Shown: in pieces, positions 35,256 through 47,102 of the stretch
How the letters are laid out: every line of letters starts with the position of its first letter
How positions within the stretch are numbered: position 1 is the first letter of the stretch
Source: Marasmius tenuissimus
Taxonomy: Eukaryota > Basidiomycota > Agaricomycetes > Agaricales > Marasmiaceae
Direction of reading: 5' to 3'
Assembly (NCBI GenBank): GCA_029532415.1
Contig: JAQOTA010000006.1
Span: forward strand, 62,001-126,000
Length of the DNA: 64,000 bases
Notes under the pieces: generated by a model
What the model was told of the DNA's origin: nothing
The model's database searches: none
Seen by the model: the letters and a program-made list of their open reading frames with translations, nothing else
Made by a program: the position numbers and the translations under genes

Positions 35256-38200
35256 ATGAATGTGGGTATTTCTGCTCAAATTCCTCGATATTTCTCATTC
35301 ATTTGCTTTCAGAACCTTCTGCGAACCTTGACCGAGAGCCAGGTCAAAGCAAATTTCCCCAACAGCGACCTCAAACTACTATTAACGACAGTCAAGGAGG
35401 CCCGAGTAAGCTGTGACCGTTCAAGTTGGAATTTCGAGGAACTGAAGCGATACTTCGTAGCGACAAGGCCCTGATAGCAGGCTCGCGGATCCTTTCTACG
35501 AATCCCTCGAAGGATTGTTGCAGGACTTGAAAACGGTTTCAATAGTAAGTCACGCTCTAGTGATGATGTAACACATCCAAGCTGTAAGATTACTGACCGC
35601 GTTCTGTTGCAGGATAACCATGATGCAGAGGCTTTTTTGAAGCCAGTTCTGAAAGCTGAAGCACCGGATTACTACGATGGTACTTGCGGATTCAACATAC
35701 TCGTCGTGTGTCGACTTACTCGCGTCTGGCAGTTATACATACCCCCATGGACTTTCAGACGATGCTCAAGAAGGTCAAGCAGAAGCAATACAAGTCGAAG
35801 AAGGAATTTAAGGATGATTTGGATCTCATTTGGTCGAATTGCTTTACGTATAATGCCAACCCAGTACGTCCCCAATTGTCACAGCACGGCCGATAGCTTA
35901 CCTCCTACAGTCTCATCCGCTTCGGAAATGTGCTTCACGTCTCAAGCAGAAGGCAGACAGACTCTTGCAGAACATCACTGACCGGAAAGAAAGGGCCGAC
36001 CCCCACATTCCCATTGAACTCATATCGGGCGCTCCTACCAAGCTGAACGGACATATCAACGGAGTTGGACATGCTCGTACATACACCCCCTCGATTACCT
36101 CTTCGAAATCCTCGACGCCACCAACCAGATCTTCTGCGCCTTCGAGAGGTGTCGCAACAGGGTCCAAATCGACTCGGAAAGATGTTCCATTCGCTGAAAT
36201 GCCAGCTCTCGTCCGGACGGGCGAAGGAATGGCACTCTTCCGCGAGCTCGATCGAGGATTCGACGACGCATTACAACAGGACGAGTTGTCGAAAACAGCG
36301 TTTACCGACCGGTTGCGGGACTTCGGAGCAACAGGCTACGATTTCTCAGTACCGGCACTCTTGGTCTCATCGACGGAGGGCAGAGAGAGGACGAGTAGCG
36401 CCGACACATCCCCTGCAGTGGGCGACAAGCGCAAGTTGTGAGAGCTCATATTCTGATTGGTTCAATTTCATGTGACCGCTCACCATTCTATACAGAAACG
36501 GACCCATAGACGGCTCACGCCCACTCAAACGGGCTCGTGTCGACTCTTTCTCCTCCTCACAAACCCTCCAACAACCTTCTTCAACGGCTTATGGCCAATC
36601 TCCATATATCTCCACCCCTTCATCCGTAGCATCTACCACTCTCCCAGCTGGCTCGACAGCGCCCACTTCTCCCGCCACCATCATCAGCACTCCCTCCCTC
36701 TCTGCGGCGACATTGATCGAGCAAGACCCGACACCCCTGTGGTGGTCAGCAACGCATTCTGATTCCCTTATTGCGAACGGGTTACCCGAAATCCCGTGTC
36801 GCTCATCTTCCCCTCTCCCCCACCAACGAAAACGCAGAAGAAATCCTTCACCGGGACCAATACCCTTATTCCCAGGAATCCTACCCACTTCATCATCGAC
36901 AGCTTCTTCTTTACCACCCGCACCTTCAATACCTCAGCCTGCCACTAAGCGGAAGAAGCGGCGTAAACGAACTGCGGTGGGAGAGGATGATTCAATGGGC
37001 GAAGTTGACGCGAAAGAGGCAGGCGATGGAGGCGAACCGAGCAATCCAAAGTCGTTGTTGTCGTTGATGAACCATAACATTAGGACGATGAAGAGTGTTC
37101 GGATGACACATACCAAGTTCGCCGCACTTGGACTCGGGAAGGACGGGAACGTTGCGGGGGGCGACGACGTTGACGGTATTGGTGCGGGCGGGGAGGTGGG
37201 TGCCATGATGGACGTTGACGATGCAGGTGTCGTAGCTGGGGGTGTCGGGCTTGATGAGAATGACAAGGTCGATGATAGACCGTGGATGGTGAAGATGAGG
37301 GAGAATGCGGTTTATGGGGAGGATGCCGAGCATGTTGGTGTTGGGAAGAAGAGTGAAGGTCAAGTCAGCGCAAGGGTGGGGGGACCTGAAATTGGCAGTG
37401 CCCCAGTAGGGTCTCACATACTTCCCCCGGTGCCGACTGTTCCCAATGGTGCTGCGAATGATGCAACGGCATCTATTGCGCAGAACAGGCCTAAATCCGG
37501 CAAGAGACGGAGAGTCAAACCGGGTCATGTCCTGGGAGGAGTTGAGATGGGCTCGGCGAATGCAGATGCGTGCTTGTCGTGGATGAACGAGAAGGTGATG
37601 GAACATGCCGGCTTTCAAGGTAGCTTTTGTGTGCTGCTTCACCGTTACGACTGTGTCAACTTTTCTCCCCTTCCCAGGCTCTTCTAAGGCTGCGCTTGAC
37701 GTTATGACGGGTGTCACAGCCGACTATCTCTTGAACGTGGGACGGACGATCAAGTTCCTAAGCGACAAGTTCGCGAACAGCATGAGCGTTGAGGTGTGTT
37801 CTTTTTACATACTTCACCTTCTTTGTCGTGTTTTTGTACCCTTTTTACTTTGAGTTTCGCTAACATGTGCTCAATAGGAAATCATTCTCCACACGTTGTT
37901 TGAAAGCGGTGCCTCGAAAGTCCAAGATCTAGAACGGTACATTACGGATGACGTGGAGCGCTATGGTTCGAGGTTGGGAGACCTGGAAAAGAAACTCGTG
38001 GGAGCGTATCGGGAAGCTACTGCAGACACAGTCATTGACGAGGGCGAATTCTTCGCGGATAGTTCTGAGGATGAAGATAACCAACTGGCTTTGTGCGTGG
38101 TGTTTTACTATCTCCCCACCTACGATCTAACTTCTTCTCTAGCGGCGGTTTCGCAGAATCGTTGGGAATGGATTACTTCGGGTTGAAGGAGCTTGGTATT

Positions 38201-39265
38201 GCAGACGAGCTTGGCCTATCCAACGTCACCGTACCGAAGAGACTGCTCAAAGGGAAGAAGAAACAGAATGCGGCTTCCAATGCGTACGTTCTCCACTTAA
38301 TTCACCTTCGATTGTTGCCATTAATTGCCTTTCATTTCAGTTCCAAGACAAACGAACCCCCGCTGCCCTATCCCCTTCCGACACCTCTCGTGGCTCTTAC
38401 GGCTGCGCAGATACCAAACCAAATAGGACTCTTGCAGCCATACTACGACCAACGTATCACGGCGCTCATGCCTCCGACGCCTTTGGTCTCTACACAACCT
38501 CAACCTCCAATAGCCCCGTATGCATCTATACTGATGTTGCCAGGCCCCGCTCCAGTTTACCCACACATGTACATGCCCTCGTCTTCCGCCCAAGCGCCTA
38601 CACAGCCTCAGCCTCCCGCAGGGTCCAGCCCCTCTGCACCTGCCTCACAAATTTCTCCAGCTTTACCGACGCCACCAGGAGCTCCACTTCAACCCACGCA
38701 ACTGCCTACCCTCCAGTCATATCCGCATGCCTATCCACAATACGGCTATATGGCCATACCACCACATACACCACAGCAGCCACCAGTACCTCCGCCGACC
38801 TTGGCACTACCCGACGATCCTCCATCACCCGCACAAGTCAAGATGGGCCCTCTAGGTCAGATCCTCAAAACGGGTGCTGCAGCCAACCCCGCTGCGAAAA
38901 AGAAAGCCGCCAAGGCCGCCGCTGCAACAAAGCCCGAGATCAAGATCGAGCCTGTGGCCGAACGGGCCACTACCGTCAATGCGGAACCGGGATCAGCGGG
39001 GAGTAGCAACCCACTGACGACAACTACGCCGTTGTCGAATGGGGTTCTCCCTACGCCTTCGCCTGTTGATGGTGCGAAGAAGAAGAAGGGGCCTACGGGT
39101 GTTGGAAGTGGGAATGGGAGGAAGAGTAAGAAGTCGTTGGAGTCGTCGGCGCAGGTACATAAAGGACAACAACAGCAGCAGCAGCAGAGTAATCAAGGGT
39201 CTGGTGGACAGGGGCCTCAACCACCGCCTCCGTCGTATCCTCCCATTGTTGCTGCTAGTGCTTGA
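35256..39265 (+). CDS. SPT7: SAGA complex subunit Spt7-like, bromodomain plus histone fold
   Basis: Eleven exons give 1142 residues with closing phases: 35256-35261, 35313-35405, 35461-35544, 35613-35679, 35733-35863, 35911-36437, 36496-37619, 37678-37793, 37878-38092, 38143-38283 and 38341-39265. The first exon is only six bases (Met-Asn) before a GTGGGT donor. A bromodomain spans about residues 45-145: FYESLEGLLQDLKTV, EAFLKPVLKAEAPDYYDVI, PMDFQTMLKKVKQKQYKSK, DLDLIWSNCFTYNANPSHPL. A basic, Ser/Pro-rich middle follows. The bromodomain-associated histone fold lies at about 655-750 (VTADYLLNVGRTIKFLSDKF, EIILHTLFESG, LERYITDDVERYG), then FGLKELGI. The end is Pro-rich, Lys/Ala-rich and finishes in a short poly-Gln. 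Spt7 scaffolds SAGA and pairs through its histone fold with Spt3-module/TAF partners. The last exon and 3' flank are the source of repeated fragments at 46.5, 54.3 and 61.3 kb. Confidence 0.93.
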
Positions 39266-39905
39266 TGTACCGCTACTTTATTGGATCTTTCTTATTGTTA
39301 TCGGTTACAGACTAGCATCTCCTCCCACTCCTCCTTTCATCCTCTTATCACAGCTCGCCCGTCCTCACGCATATAACACATACTCCCGCACCCATAACTC
39401 ACCTCGCATTACGGATCTGTAGCATCATGCGCATATTTCTTGCCCCCTCCTCCTTCCCTCTCCGCTTGTCGTCCCGTTGCATTTGCTGTCTTTCTTTCGT
39501 CAATCAGTACACACTCTACTAGTAGTTACATCTGGCTTTTTGTTTTTCCTCATGAGGGAGGTAAATTATTGTTGTACAATTGAAATTTTATAATCATCTG
39601 GTCGGACTGACTCGGAAGTAATTTTGATGTTGGTCCATGTGGGTGTGAGATAGCGTTACGCAAATCAAACGTCGGGCGCTTTGATCCTCGTCTATCCATA
39701 GTATATCAATACGATAAATAAATATCAGATAAGCAGGGGAAATAGTTGGAATCACTGAAATACGAAACTATCACGAAACTACACAATGACCAATCCAAAT
39801 CGTCTGTACGGGTCGCAATGGCCTCCGAAATCAAGTTCCCTGGAGAGTGTGTATCAGAGCGTAAAACTTGTACATGAGGGCGTAAGAAAAATACGCACGC
39901 CACGT
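39266..39905. other. SPT7 3' flank (array parent segment)
   Basis: About 640 bases without a gene. Contains CTCTACTAGTAGTTACATCTGGC at 39512 onward in two overlapping conserved blocks, and GTGGGTGTGAGATAGCG near 39640; both recur after the SPT7 tails at 46.9 and 61.7-61.8 kb. Confidence 0.65.
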
Positions 39906-42090
39906 CTAGGAATCCGGGCTTGACCCAACAAGGCTCCGCGTCTTGTGTTCGTCGTGTCGGCGTGTCTTCATGTCCTGGACTGCATTCTTCAGGTGTCTCC
40001 ACAGGCAAAGAAGGTGATGAAATGTAGATGAGGGAGAGGTTTCGGGTTCTGGACGGTCTGACCCGGAGCATTCAAGTTCTTCCAGCCTGGCGGTATCGTG
40101 AGGATCAGCTGAGAAAATAGACAATGTCAGTGCAGTGTCCATGTCAGGGCTGAGGAGAAATGCTACATACCAAAGATCAACTCGGGATGTCCATGGTCAT
40201 GAGCATATTGTCTTCCATCTAGACCGTAATTTCTCGAGCGAAGATGTTCTCGGACAACTGTATAGTACTTCTTCTTCCAATAGGAACCAATACATCCCTT
40301 CATGCTCAACTCGGGAATCCCGAATTTTTTCCAATCCTCCACAGCGATGGCATTCCTTCCCTGTGGGTCATGGGACCAGTAAAATAGGTTGTCGGGGAAC
40401 GGATAGCGAATACAATATACGTTGTTGACAAACTCAGTGGGTAAAGGGTTGACAAAGAGGTATGGTATTGTTGAACAGCTCGCGGGGTCATTGGTGATGG
40501 TACCTTGGAGGCGGAACCCAACCACATCAATATAAACTGAGGGAAAGTTTACATCATACGGAGGAAGGCAGGCGTACACAAAGGAACACCCACCAATATC
40601 TGTCACATCATCAGAGTCATCACAGAAACGGAGGGACTGGCAAAGAAAGACGCAATGAAGTCGTTTACGGTCACTCTTTGGGATGCGCCAGCCAAACTCG
40701 AGTTCCACTCGGACATCACCGGTCTTCTGGGATGATAGATCCACCCGCCCTGAGACTGAACAAGTCAGTAAATGGAAGATAGAGTGGAGGTGGACATGCC
40801 TGAGCTGGAGTAGTTAGCTTTCATGTCGGTGCTGCGGCTCAGGCAAAACCACTCGGGAGAAGGGTTAGAATGGAGGTGAGCGAGAATTTTGGGTTTCCTC
40901 CAGTTGACGACCGCTCCGAATGTCAAACGCCCGTGTCGAGCATAGTCTGACAAGCCGGTGATCCACCTCCCGCCGAACGACGCAATCAGATGCAAAACAT
41001 CGCCCAAGCTTTTCTCGACGTGGGCAATGATTTCGTTTGCGTTGAGTTGTGGGGGGATGCCTTGGGAAAGTGGTGGTCGGTGGTTGTAAAATGGTCGGAG
41101 GTCTTCTACGCTTGGTGGATTGAGGCAGAGGGAAGCAGGATCATATTGCCACATATGAGTTTCAAGATTGAAAGACCAATGCCTCCAACGATCCGTAACC
41201 TGTTTGCTATTATCAGCCAGCCCATGCTAAAAATAACCAGCTCACCGGAAATCTCAGAGTCTCGTCATTCCGCAAAGACTGGACGGCAACATCCTAAGGG
41301 CACTTCTCAGCTGGGGCATGAAGCTTCAAGGCTACACATACATGTGTATAATTCAGGTAGTAGTATACAATGTCTTCCTTTTCCGAATACCGACGAGACA
41401 ATTCGGAACCATTCGCGAGTTCTACTGCCTTTGAGCGTCCACAATAAAAGATACCAACAGGAAACCTACCACCGTGCGCAATCAAGGCCATCACACTTGG
41501 CTCGCTCACTGCAAATACTTGTTTGAATAGCGCCGACCTACAACATGTCATAATACCGACCAACAGACGAATATTAGGTCAACTCACCGCCCGCACATTG
41601 CTGCCTCAAGAACAACCTTCACTATCTGAAGTTGATCGTCAGATTATTTCACTCAACCCAAACTCCAAGACTTCCCTCTTTGAACTTTTCCTGATCCTTC
41701 TCATCAACTGGTTCGAAGCTGGTAGCGGTAAACCTTCCCTGGTACCCGTATATTTCGGCAGTCTGTTCCATCCTCTTGACCTTGACAACCTGTGACTCCG
41801 TTGATGTCGATTCAACCTCCGGCTTGAATTTCACAGACAGGATCTCGGAAGATAGAACACGCTGGAAATTGATGTCACCGTCAATGATTCTTCTAACGGT
41901 CCTTCCGTGCTGCAGGCAGTCTTCAGAGTTGCGTTTGAGAAAGACCCAACCTGACAATTACCAAGGTCACCCGATCTTCTCTTGCCGAGCTGTGGTGGTT
42001 GTGAATGATCGTCGAGTTTCCAGCCACAGCCTGAAAGTTCGCATGGGCTCCTATAGTCCAACCCTGGGCATTGGAGAAATGTGTAGACAT
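39906..42090 (-). CDS. Agaric orphan protein, array unit 1 member
   Basis: Multi-exon minus-strand gene starting at ATG 42090 (MSTHFSNAQGWTIGAHANFQ). Next exon: HGRTVRRIIDGDINFQRVLS and EIYGYQGRFTATSFEPVDEK, a stretch that recalls the N-lobe of a degenerate kinase fold, followed by QVFAVSEPSVMALIAH. Then IVYYYLNY, TWQ/MWQYDPASLCLNPPS, a long helical region (SLGDVLHLIASFGGRW) and a C-terminal part with GHPELIFG. Many agaric genomes carry large families with this plan and no known function. It is collinear with 47103-49403. The last exon is out of frame relative to that paralogue: the given model stops at TAG 39906-39908, whereas the CWVKPGFLDV peptide that matches the paralogue lies in another frame. 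That is either an indel or a missed intron. Confidence 0.7.
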
Positions 42091-42800
42091 TATCTGGGGC
42101 AGAGGGCAGAGTGAAGGATGAAAAGGGACCGGATGAGGGAAGTCGCGAGATGATGGAGGGAGGAATGAAGGAGGACGACACAGCCCGCGCTCAACAGCTA
42201 CTACTAAGTCATATTCCCGCCATATCGCCTAGTATGAATGTTGCCCCAAACATACTATAACAAGGGTGGCCGCCGGTCGTCCTGTCAGTTTCCTATCGTC
42301 GACGTTTCGTTTCCACGATGCGACCCAAAGCCACACCTACGGCCAGCCAATAAATCAGAGGAGTGGTCAAGAGCAAACCAATGAAAAAAGCGTTGACGCT
42401 GGCATGAGATAGCTGTTTTCACGTTAGTTGCTGAGAAAAACAGAATGGAGCTTTCAGACTGATGACTGACCTGGCGAACAAGTCACAGTAGTCTTGTCGA
42501 ATCTTGGAACGACCTGGTTATGAACATCGGGGAAGCTTCATCGATTCACAAACGATAACCCGTTCTGCACGCAGGGCTAGTCGGAGAAAGGGAACGGTTC
42601 ATGTCAACTATAATTCCAACGCGATTCATAAGGGCCCCGGGCCTGTGGTTTAATCTCAGTATCCCGGCTTCAGATTCATGCGGAGGTGAGTTTCAACTCG
42701 TTGTACTGTCGTTGTATACTCCAAGCGCTACGGCGTCACCGAGCTCATAGCCAGTTTGGTAACGACAAAGACCTATCCATTTCATACGGTGAGCAGGTGG
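42091..42800. other. Upstream region of the unit 1 orphan gene
   Basis: About 700 bases with no supported gene. Promoter of the minus-strand gene; no clear TATA box. Confidence 0.45.
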
Positions 42801-45800
42801 TTTTCGTCAGTTGTTCAAAATGGTTGAACTCACCTCAATTCCGTTCTCCATCCAACTCTCCTTTTCGAGACTTTTCCCCTGTTCCTTGTGTCGCGTTCAA
42901 ACTCGTAAAAGTGAGTCTACTACCAAGCCTCCTGGATACCATGAGCCCATTGCCGTGTATTCGTCGCGATGTCCCAATCTTCCAGCGAGCTCCGGCTGAG
43001 GAGAGACATCTTAGGTACGGCGACGCGTTGTCCAAGTCAAATCGAATACTAACGCAGGTCGTTTAGAGAACTTTGTACCTCGGAGACCACAAAACCGAAC
43101 TTACCTGCCCCCCTGTGGTCCTCAATCCTGACGTGAAATCCGGTTCTAGTTGTTGATTAGTACCAGATCATTCGAGGTCCCTCCATATAATAATCACTTC
43201 TCTCGGGTTCGGCGGCGTAAGAGCTCAGAGAAGAATTTGCGACATGACATGGAGGTCCAGAACAAAGACACGGCAGGCGCTGGGCAGGTGCCAGGAGTTT
43301 GGCCGTTCGACCGGATATGTAGAGAATGAGCGGGCCGTTCGTTCGGAACTTCCGTGCATACTTGTGCCTAAGACTCAAGCTCCAGTACAGAAGCGCGACC
43401 AAACGAGGGAGTAATTAAGAAACTCGTTCATGATACATACACGGGATTACCGAATACAAAAACTACGGGTCAATAATACCATGTACAAGTCGTCGGCATG
43501 CACAAAGCTTTGACTGAACGTGCAGTTTCCTCTGGCCAATCGGTAAATATTCGACTGGCGCACGTTTATCTCATCAACAATCTGTTCGAGCTGCGAAGAC
43601 CGTTGCCTGCCCTTGTTCATCTTCAAGAGCAACGCAAAACCCGAGTTTCGCAAACGGATACGCTACCCGTGACTTTCGCCTTCCAGCCCAGCAGCCTTTG
43701 ACATCGAGTGGGAAGAAAGAGCGTGTGAAAGGACCGCATGAAAAGAGAACGACAGTGTCTGCCGGGTAGTTATTAAACGCGTCCCTTTCGAGTTGTACGT
43801 TCTGAGGGCCAAGAGCGTGAGAGAACCTGTGTGTAGGGGAAGGAGGAGAGGAATTGTTTGGTAAGTAGGTGTCGGCCATACGTGGATCGGTGGAAGAAAA
43901 CGGAGTTCAAGGGTAGTAGAATGTCGTTGATACACTGGGGAGCGAGAGTTGGGCGGCAGCGAATGTGGTTACGAGACGATGGCAGCCATTGGTTGAGGTC
44001 AAGGGCGCGGCTGGCGAGTACGAGAGCCAAGGCTGAACGTTCTAGGGGGCAGAGTTCGAGTAAAAAGGACTGAGCGTTGATTGAGTCGGCTTCGAGCAAT
44101 CTGGAAGAGGTAGATGGCCTCAATTTGCCTGTAACGTTTCGTTCGTGTTCAGATTTCCCTGTGTTTTTTGAAAGCTGCAGGTCATTCAAGTTCGCGGATG
44201 TTTGATGCTGATCTAACCGATCTAACCAGGGATCAGCACAAGAAATGTAGACTAGAAAATAAGACAAACGAGCGGCTCGTGCAGGATGGGATGAAAAAGA
44301 GAGATATCGAAACAGCGTACCTTTCATGTTTTTCCGGATCCAATGCCTTTGTATATCATCCCCTTCCTTCCTCTGTGTATCCCTCATATTATCGCAATCG
44401 ATACTAAAGCTTTTCCTACGACCTCATAATGCGCTAGAGAGACGGCAGAAAGTTGGTTCGGTAGCAGAGAGATTAATCGTGAACAGAGGGTGCGAGTTTC
44501 CGGCCACTATGGGCTTGACTCGTGAGAATGATGCATCTCAATGGGGTGAAGTTTTTGTCGCCAACGGAGGTGTTGAGACCAGTAGTAGTAAGACCGAGTG
44601 TAGTGTTGATAACAGCCTCAGCTTCATATGTCGACCAAGTCGATATCATCCGGAGAAAACGATCTGCCTGGTGGGGGTCCAAAGTTCCCCCTCAAAGGAC
44701 ACGCCTCTCCGGACAACTACTGCGGGTGTCAGTCCAAAACAACAAAAAGAAAGCTAGCAATTGGAACGTACTACGGTATAATAGAGAATTCGACTCGGTG
44801 TCGGCAGGGGAGGAGCGAGGCACACCGGAGCGAGCAGGAACTCAAAGCTTTGCGAGGGCGACTAGGAGTGAGGTCGATTAGAGCGCTGTCCGACTTGTGA
44901 TAGAGGGTTTCTGCGTGGTATGGGTTTCGTTGTATTGTACTTTTTTCAAGTGTAAGGGTAAAGTGTAGGCACTGACAAGGGAGGCCTAGAGAATGTCATA
45001 GCTGGATCGATGGTCGCTTGGCCTGCGATACCATGCGTATGAGAGGTCGAACAGTTGGGCATGTGTGGAGAAGGAAGGATCTTCGCGCCAAAGTTGTCTC
45101 CGAAGTCGCTTCCAGCCTCCAGCTTCACGGAACTGGCGACATGGTTTCAGTCTGACTCGCATCTCTCTTCTCTATTTCCTTTCCGTTCCCGAGTTAACGC
45201 GATATCTAGGTGGACTAAATAGTCATGGCTTTTCGAACGAGGGGTGAGGGTCTTCTGCAAGGATATTAGGTTCAAAAACATCTAGGTTCACGAAGAAGAG
45301 ACGTACCTATCATCACAATCCTGCAAGGTCAGACACTGAGAGGTTGAGCAAGAAGATTCTGGTCTCTGGTCCTGAATCGAGAAAGATAGCTCAGCACGTT
45401 GTGGCCCAGAGCGCAATGCCCGTGTTGCAAGTGGGAAACCCGAACCGGATAATCTTATCTGGAGATAAGATAAGCCCATGATTCTGGTCAACTCCAACGT
45501 TGACCGACTTCGCGCTACGCCAGTGCTACGCTCACCTCTACTTGTTTCTCATAAACAATAAATACCCTCTCCACTGCCGTCTTGAACTTTCAATCTCATT
45601 TCTCTCAAAGCAACTCAGCAGGTTCGAGGGCGACCACCGATTTCTGCCTGGCCAGGATATCGAACCCATCAACACCACCAAAGAGCGAGGCTCTGAAAAT
45701 GTATGGATATCAGGGACCAGGCCGATGAGGAAGCTATACCGAAGACACTACTAGAGGCGTATCGGAGAGAACGAGCCGAGTGAAGGTAGGGGTGTCGCAC

Positions 45801-45960
45801 GACATAGTTTCTTGGTTTCAACAAATCTCAACCAAACTTCAGTTCGCACTGCCAGGCGGCAGTCCCTTCCTAGATGCGTTGAAACGTTCATCAAAATTAT
45901 CACTTGAACTAATTTTGCTCGAAAGCAAATTCGCTTTCGTAAGAAATCCATTCTACAAGC
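42800..45960. repeat. Decayed spacer of array unit 1
   Basis: Aligns in patches with 50.06-53.86 kb and 58.9-60.75 kb. Shared blocks: the ATCTTATCT inverted repeat, the exon-like GAAAATGTATGGATATCAGG (45698; counterpart in the gene at 60249), the GGGGAGCGAGAGTTGGG-type block (43938, 51075, 59251) and the CGCAATCGATA block (44394, 51493). Long open frames on both strands here (for example 43773-44387 minus) are not preserved among the copies, so I do not call genes. Confidence 0.6.
45452..45471. promoter_or_regulatory. Inverted GATA-type motif, unit 1
   Basis: ATCTTATCT, two bases GG, then AGATAAGAT: a perfect 9-base inverted repeat holding two head-to-head GATAAG cores, the binding core of fungal GATA factors. 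The same arms occur at 60100-60119 upstream of the two genes of unit 3, and half-preserved near 53167-53183 in unit 2. Confidence 0.55.
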
Positions 45961-45963
45961 ACA

Positions 45964-46380
45964 ATGTCACTCTGCGGCCTCTCAAGATCTCACCTGCTGC
46001 ACCATCAACCTTGTCGCTCACCAGTACCACGAGCTAAACCTCTGCCCGCGAAGCCATCCCCGGGGAATGTACCCTTGCAGTTACTTTGACTTTGCTCCAT
46101 TCACCCTCATCCAGCGCTACCTTATCACTCCCGGGCACTCACTGAGTCTGAGCTGGGTCATTCAGCAAGCAACGAAGCTCTGTCCGCGCTTTAAATCGAT
46201 TCAGCCAAGCCTATCGGAGAGGTCAAAATCCCGGAGGGCGAGCTTAAGCCACGAGCTGGTCATCTATCATGTCGTGCTCATCGGAAAGCTTAGCCGTAAC
46301 CATAGGTCTCGGCGCCCTTTAGGCTAAACCAAGAAGTCGGAGGATTTCGAGTTGTTTGCTTGCTCGGAATATTCGCATGG
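45964..46380 (+). pseudogene. Dead copy of the small orphan gene, unit 1
   Basis: Begins ATGTCACTCTGCGGCCTC, like the intact copy at 60778, but the frame is lost. The conserved core is still visible as GGTCATTCAGCAAGCAACG (matching GGTCATTCAGCGAGCAACG) and GCCAAGCCTATCGGAGAGG, with a frame change between them and a stop after. Confidence 0.75.
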
Positions 46381-46449
46381 ATAGAGTGTTTGGCTTTACA
46401 CCTGGTTGATCTCGCCATCGCTGATAGCGTGAAAAAGACAAGAGGCCCA

Positions 46450-46990
46450 CTGGTGTTGGAAGCAGGAATGGGAGGAAATATACGAAGTTGTTGGAGCTCG
46501 CCATTGCGCTGAACAATCGGAGTCGCGGGTGCATAAAGGACTACGTGGTGAACAGGGACCTCGACCGCCGCATCCGCCGTATCTTCATATCGTTGTTGCT
46601 AGTACTCGACGGTACCAAGCTCCCCAAAGCCTCGTTACTATATCGGAGGTTTATTGTTATCAGCTACAGTCGGACAGTCCCGAGCCTCCCATCCTCCTCT
46701 CTCATCGATCATCCCTCGCATACATACGCGTAACCCACCTCACGTTTCAAATGTGTAGACCCATGCACATATTTCTTCTTACCCCCTCTTCCTTCCCTCT
46801 CCGCTCGTCGTCCCATCGCACCTGCTATCGTTCTTCCATCGGTTAATACACATTCTACCAGTAGCTACATCTGGCTTTTTCTTGTTTCTCATCAAGGGGG
46901 CAGCTCATTGTTGTGCGACTCACATCCTACAAACATTCTGGACGCAAATCTGAATGCGATGCAACTTTCGCGTGTGTCCTTGTGGATGTG
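46450..46990 (+). pseudogene. SPT7 3' tail fragment (unit 2 start)
   Basis: Matches 39090-39660: TGGTGTTGGAAGCAGGAATGGG, TGCATAAAGGACTACGTGG..., TTTATTGTTATCAGCTACAG and the 3' flank with CTACATCTGGCTTTTTC. The poly-Gln part is lost and the frame is broken, so this is a non-coding fragment joined to the 3' side of a small orphan gene copy. Confidence 0.8.
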
Positions 46991-47102
46991 AGGTAGCATT
47001 GCAAACTAATCTTATCCTTTGCATTCCGACTATGGCATCCGCTCATCCTTTTCATCAGCATCCCGACTGGTACAAATAGTCGAGAATACATTGAGGTCTG
47101 CA

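Larger units (their letters stand above)
39060..46400 (+). repeat. Tandem array unit 1
   Basis: Starts inside the last SPT7 exon (GTTGATGGTGCGAAGAAG), includes the SPT7 3' flank, the orphan gene at 39906-42090, a decayed spacer (from about 42.8 kb) and the dead small orphan gene copy at 45964. The next unit begins with the next SPT7 tail at about 46.45 kb, a period of about 7.4 kb. Shared landmarks with unit 2 include CTACATCTGGC in the SPT7 3' flank, GACATGACATGGAGGTCC (43243 and 50509) and the GTCGCGATGTCCCAATCTTCCAGC-like block (42.97 and 50.19 kb). Confidence 0.7.

Noticed and set aside
36992..37717. 241-codon minus-strand frame opposite SPT7
   Set aside because: Shadow of the long SPT7 exon 7, with no family and no splicing.
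39170..39195. Poly-Gln stretch at the SPT7 end as an expansion-prone repeat
   Set aside because: Only about seven CAA/CAG codons, mixed, and common in fungal transcription factors.
43773..44387. 204-codon minus-strand frame in the unit 1 spacer
   Set aside because: Related DNA in units 2 and 3 does not keep this frame, so coding use is unlikely.
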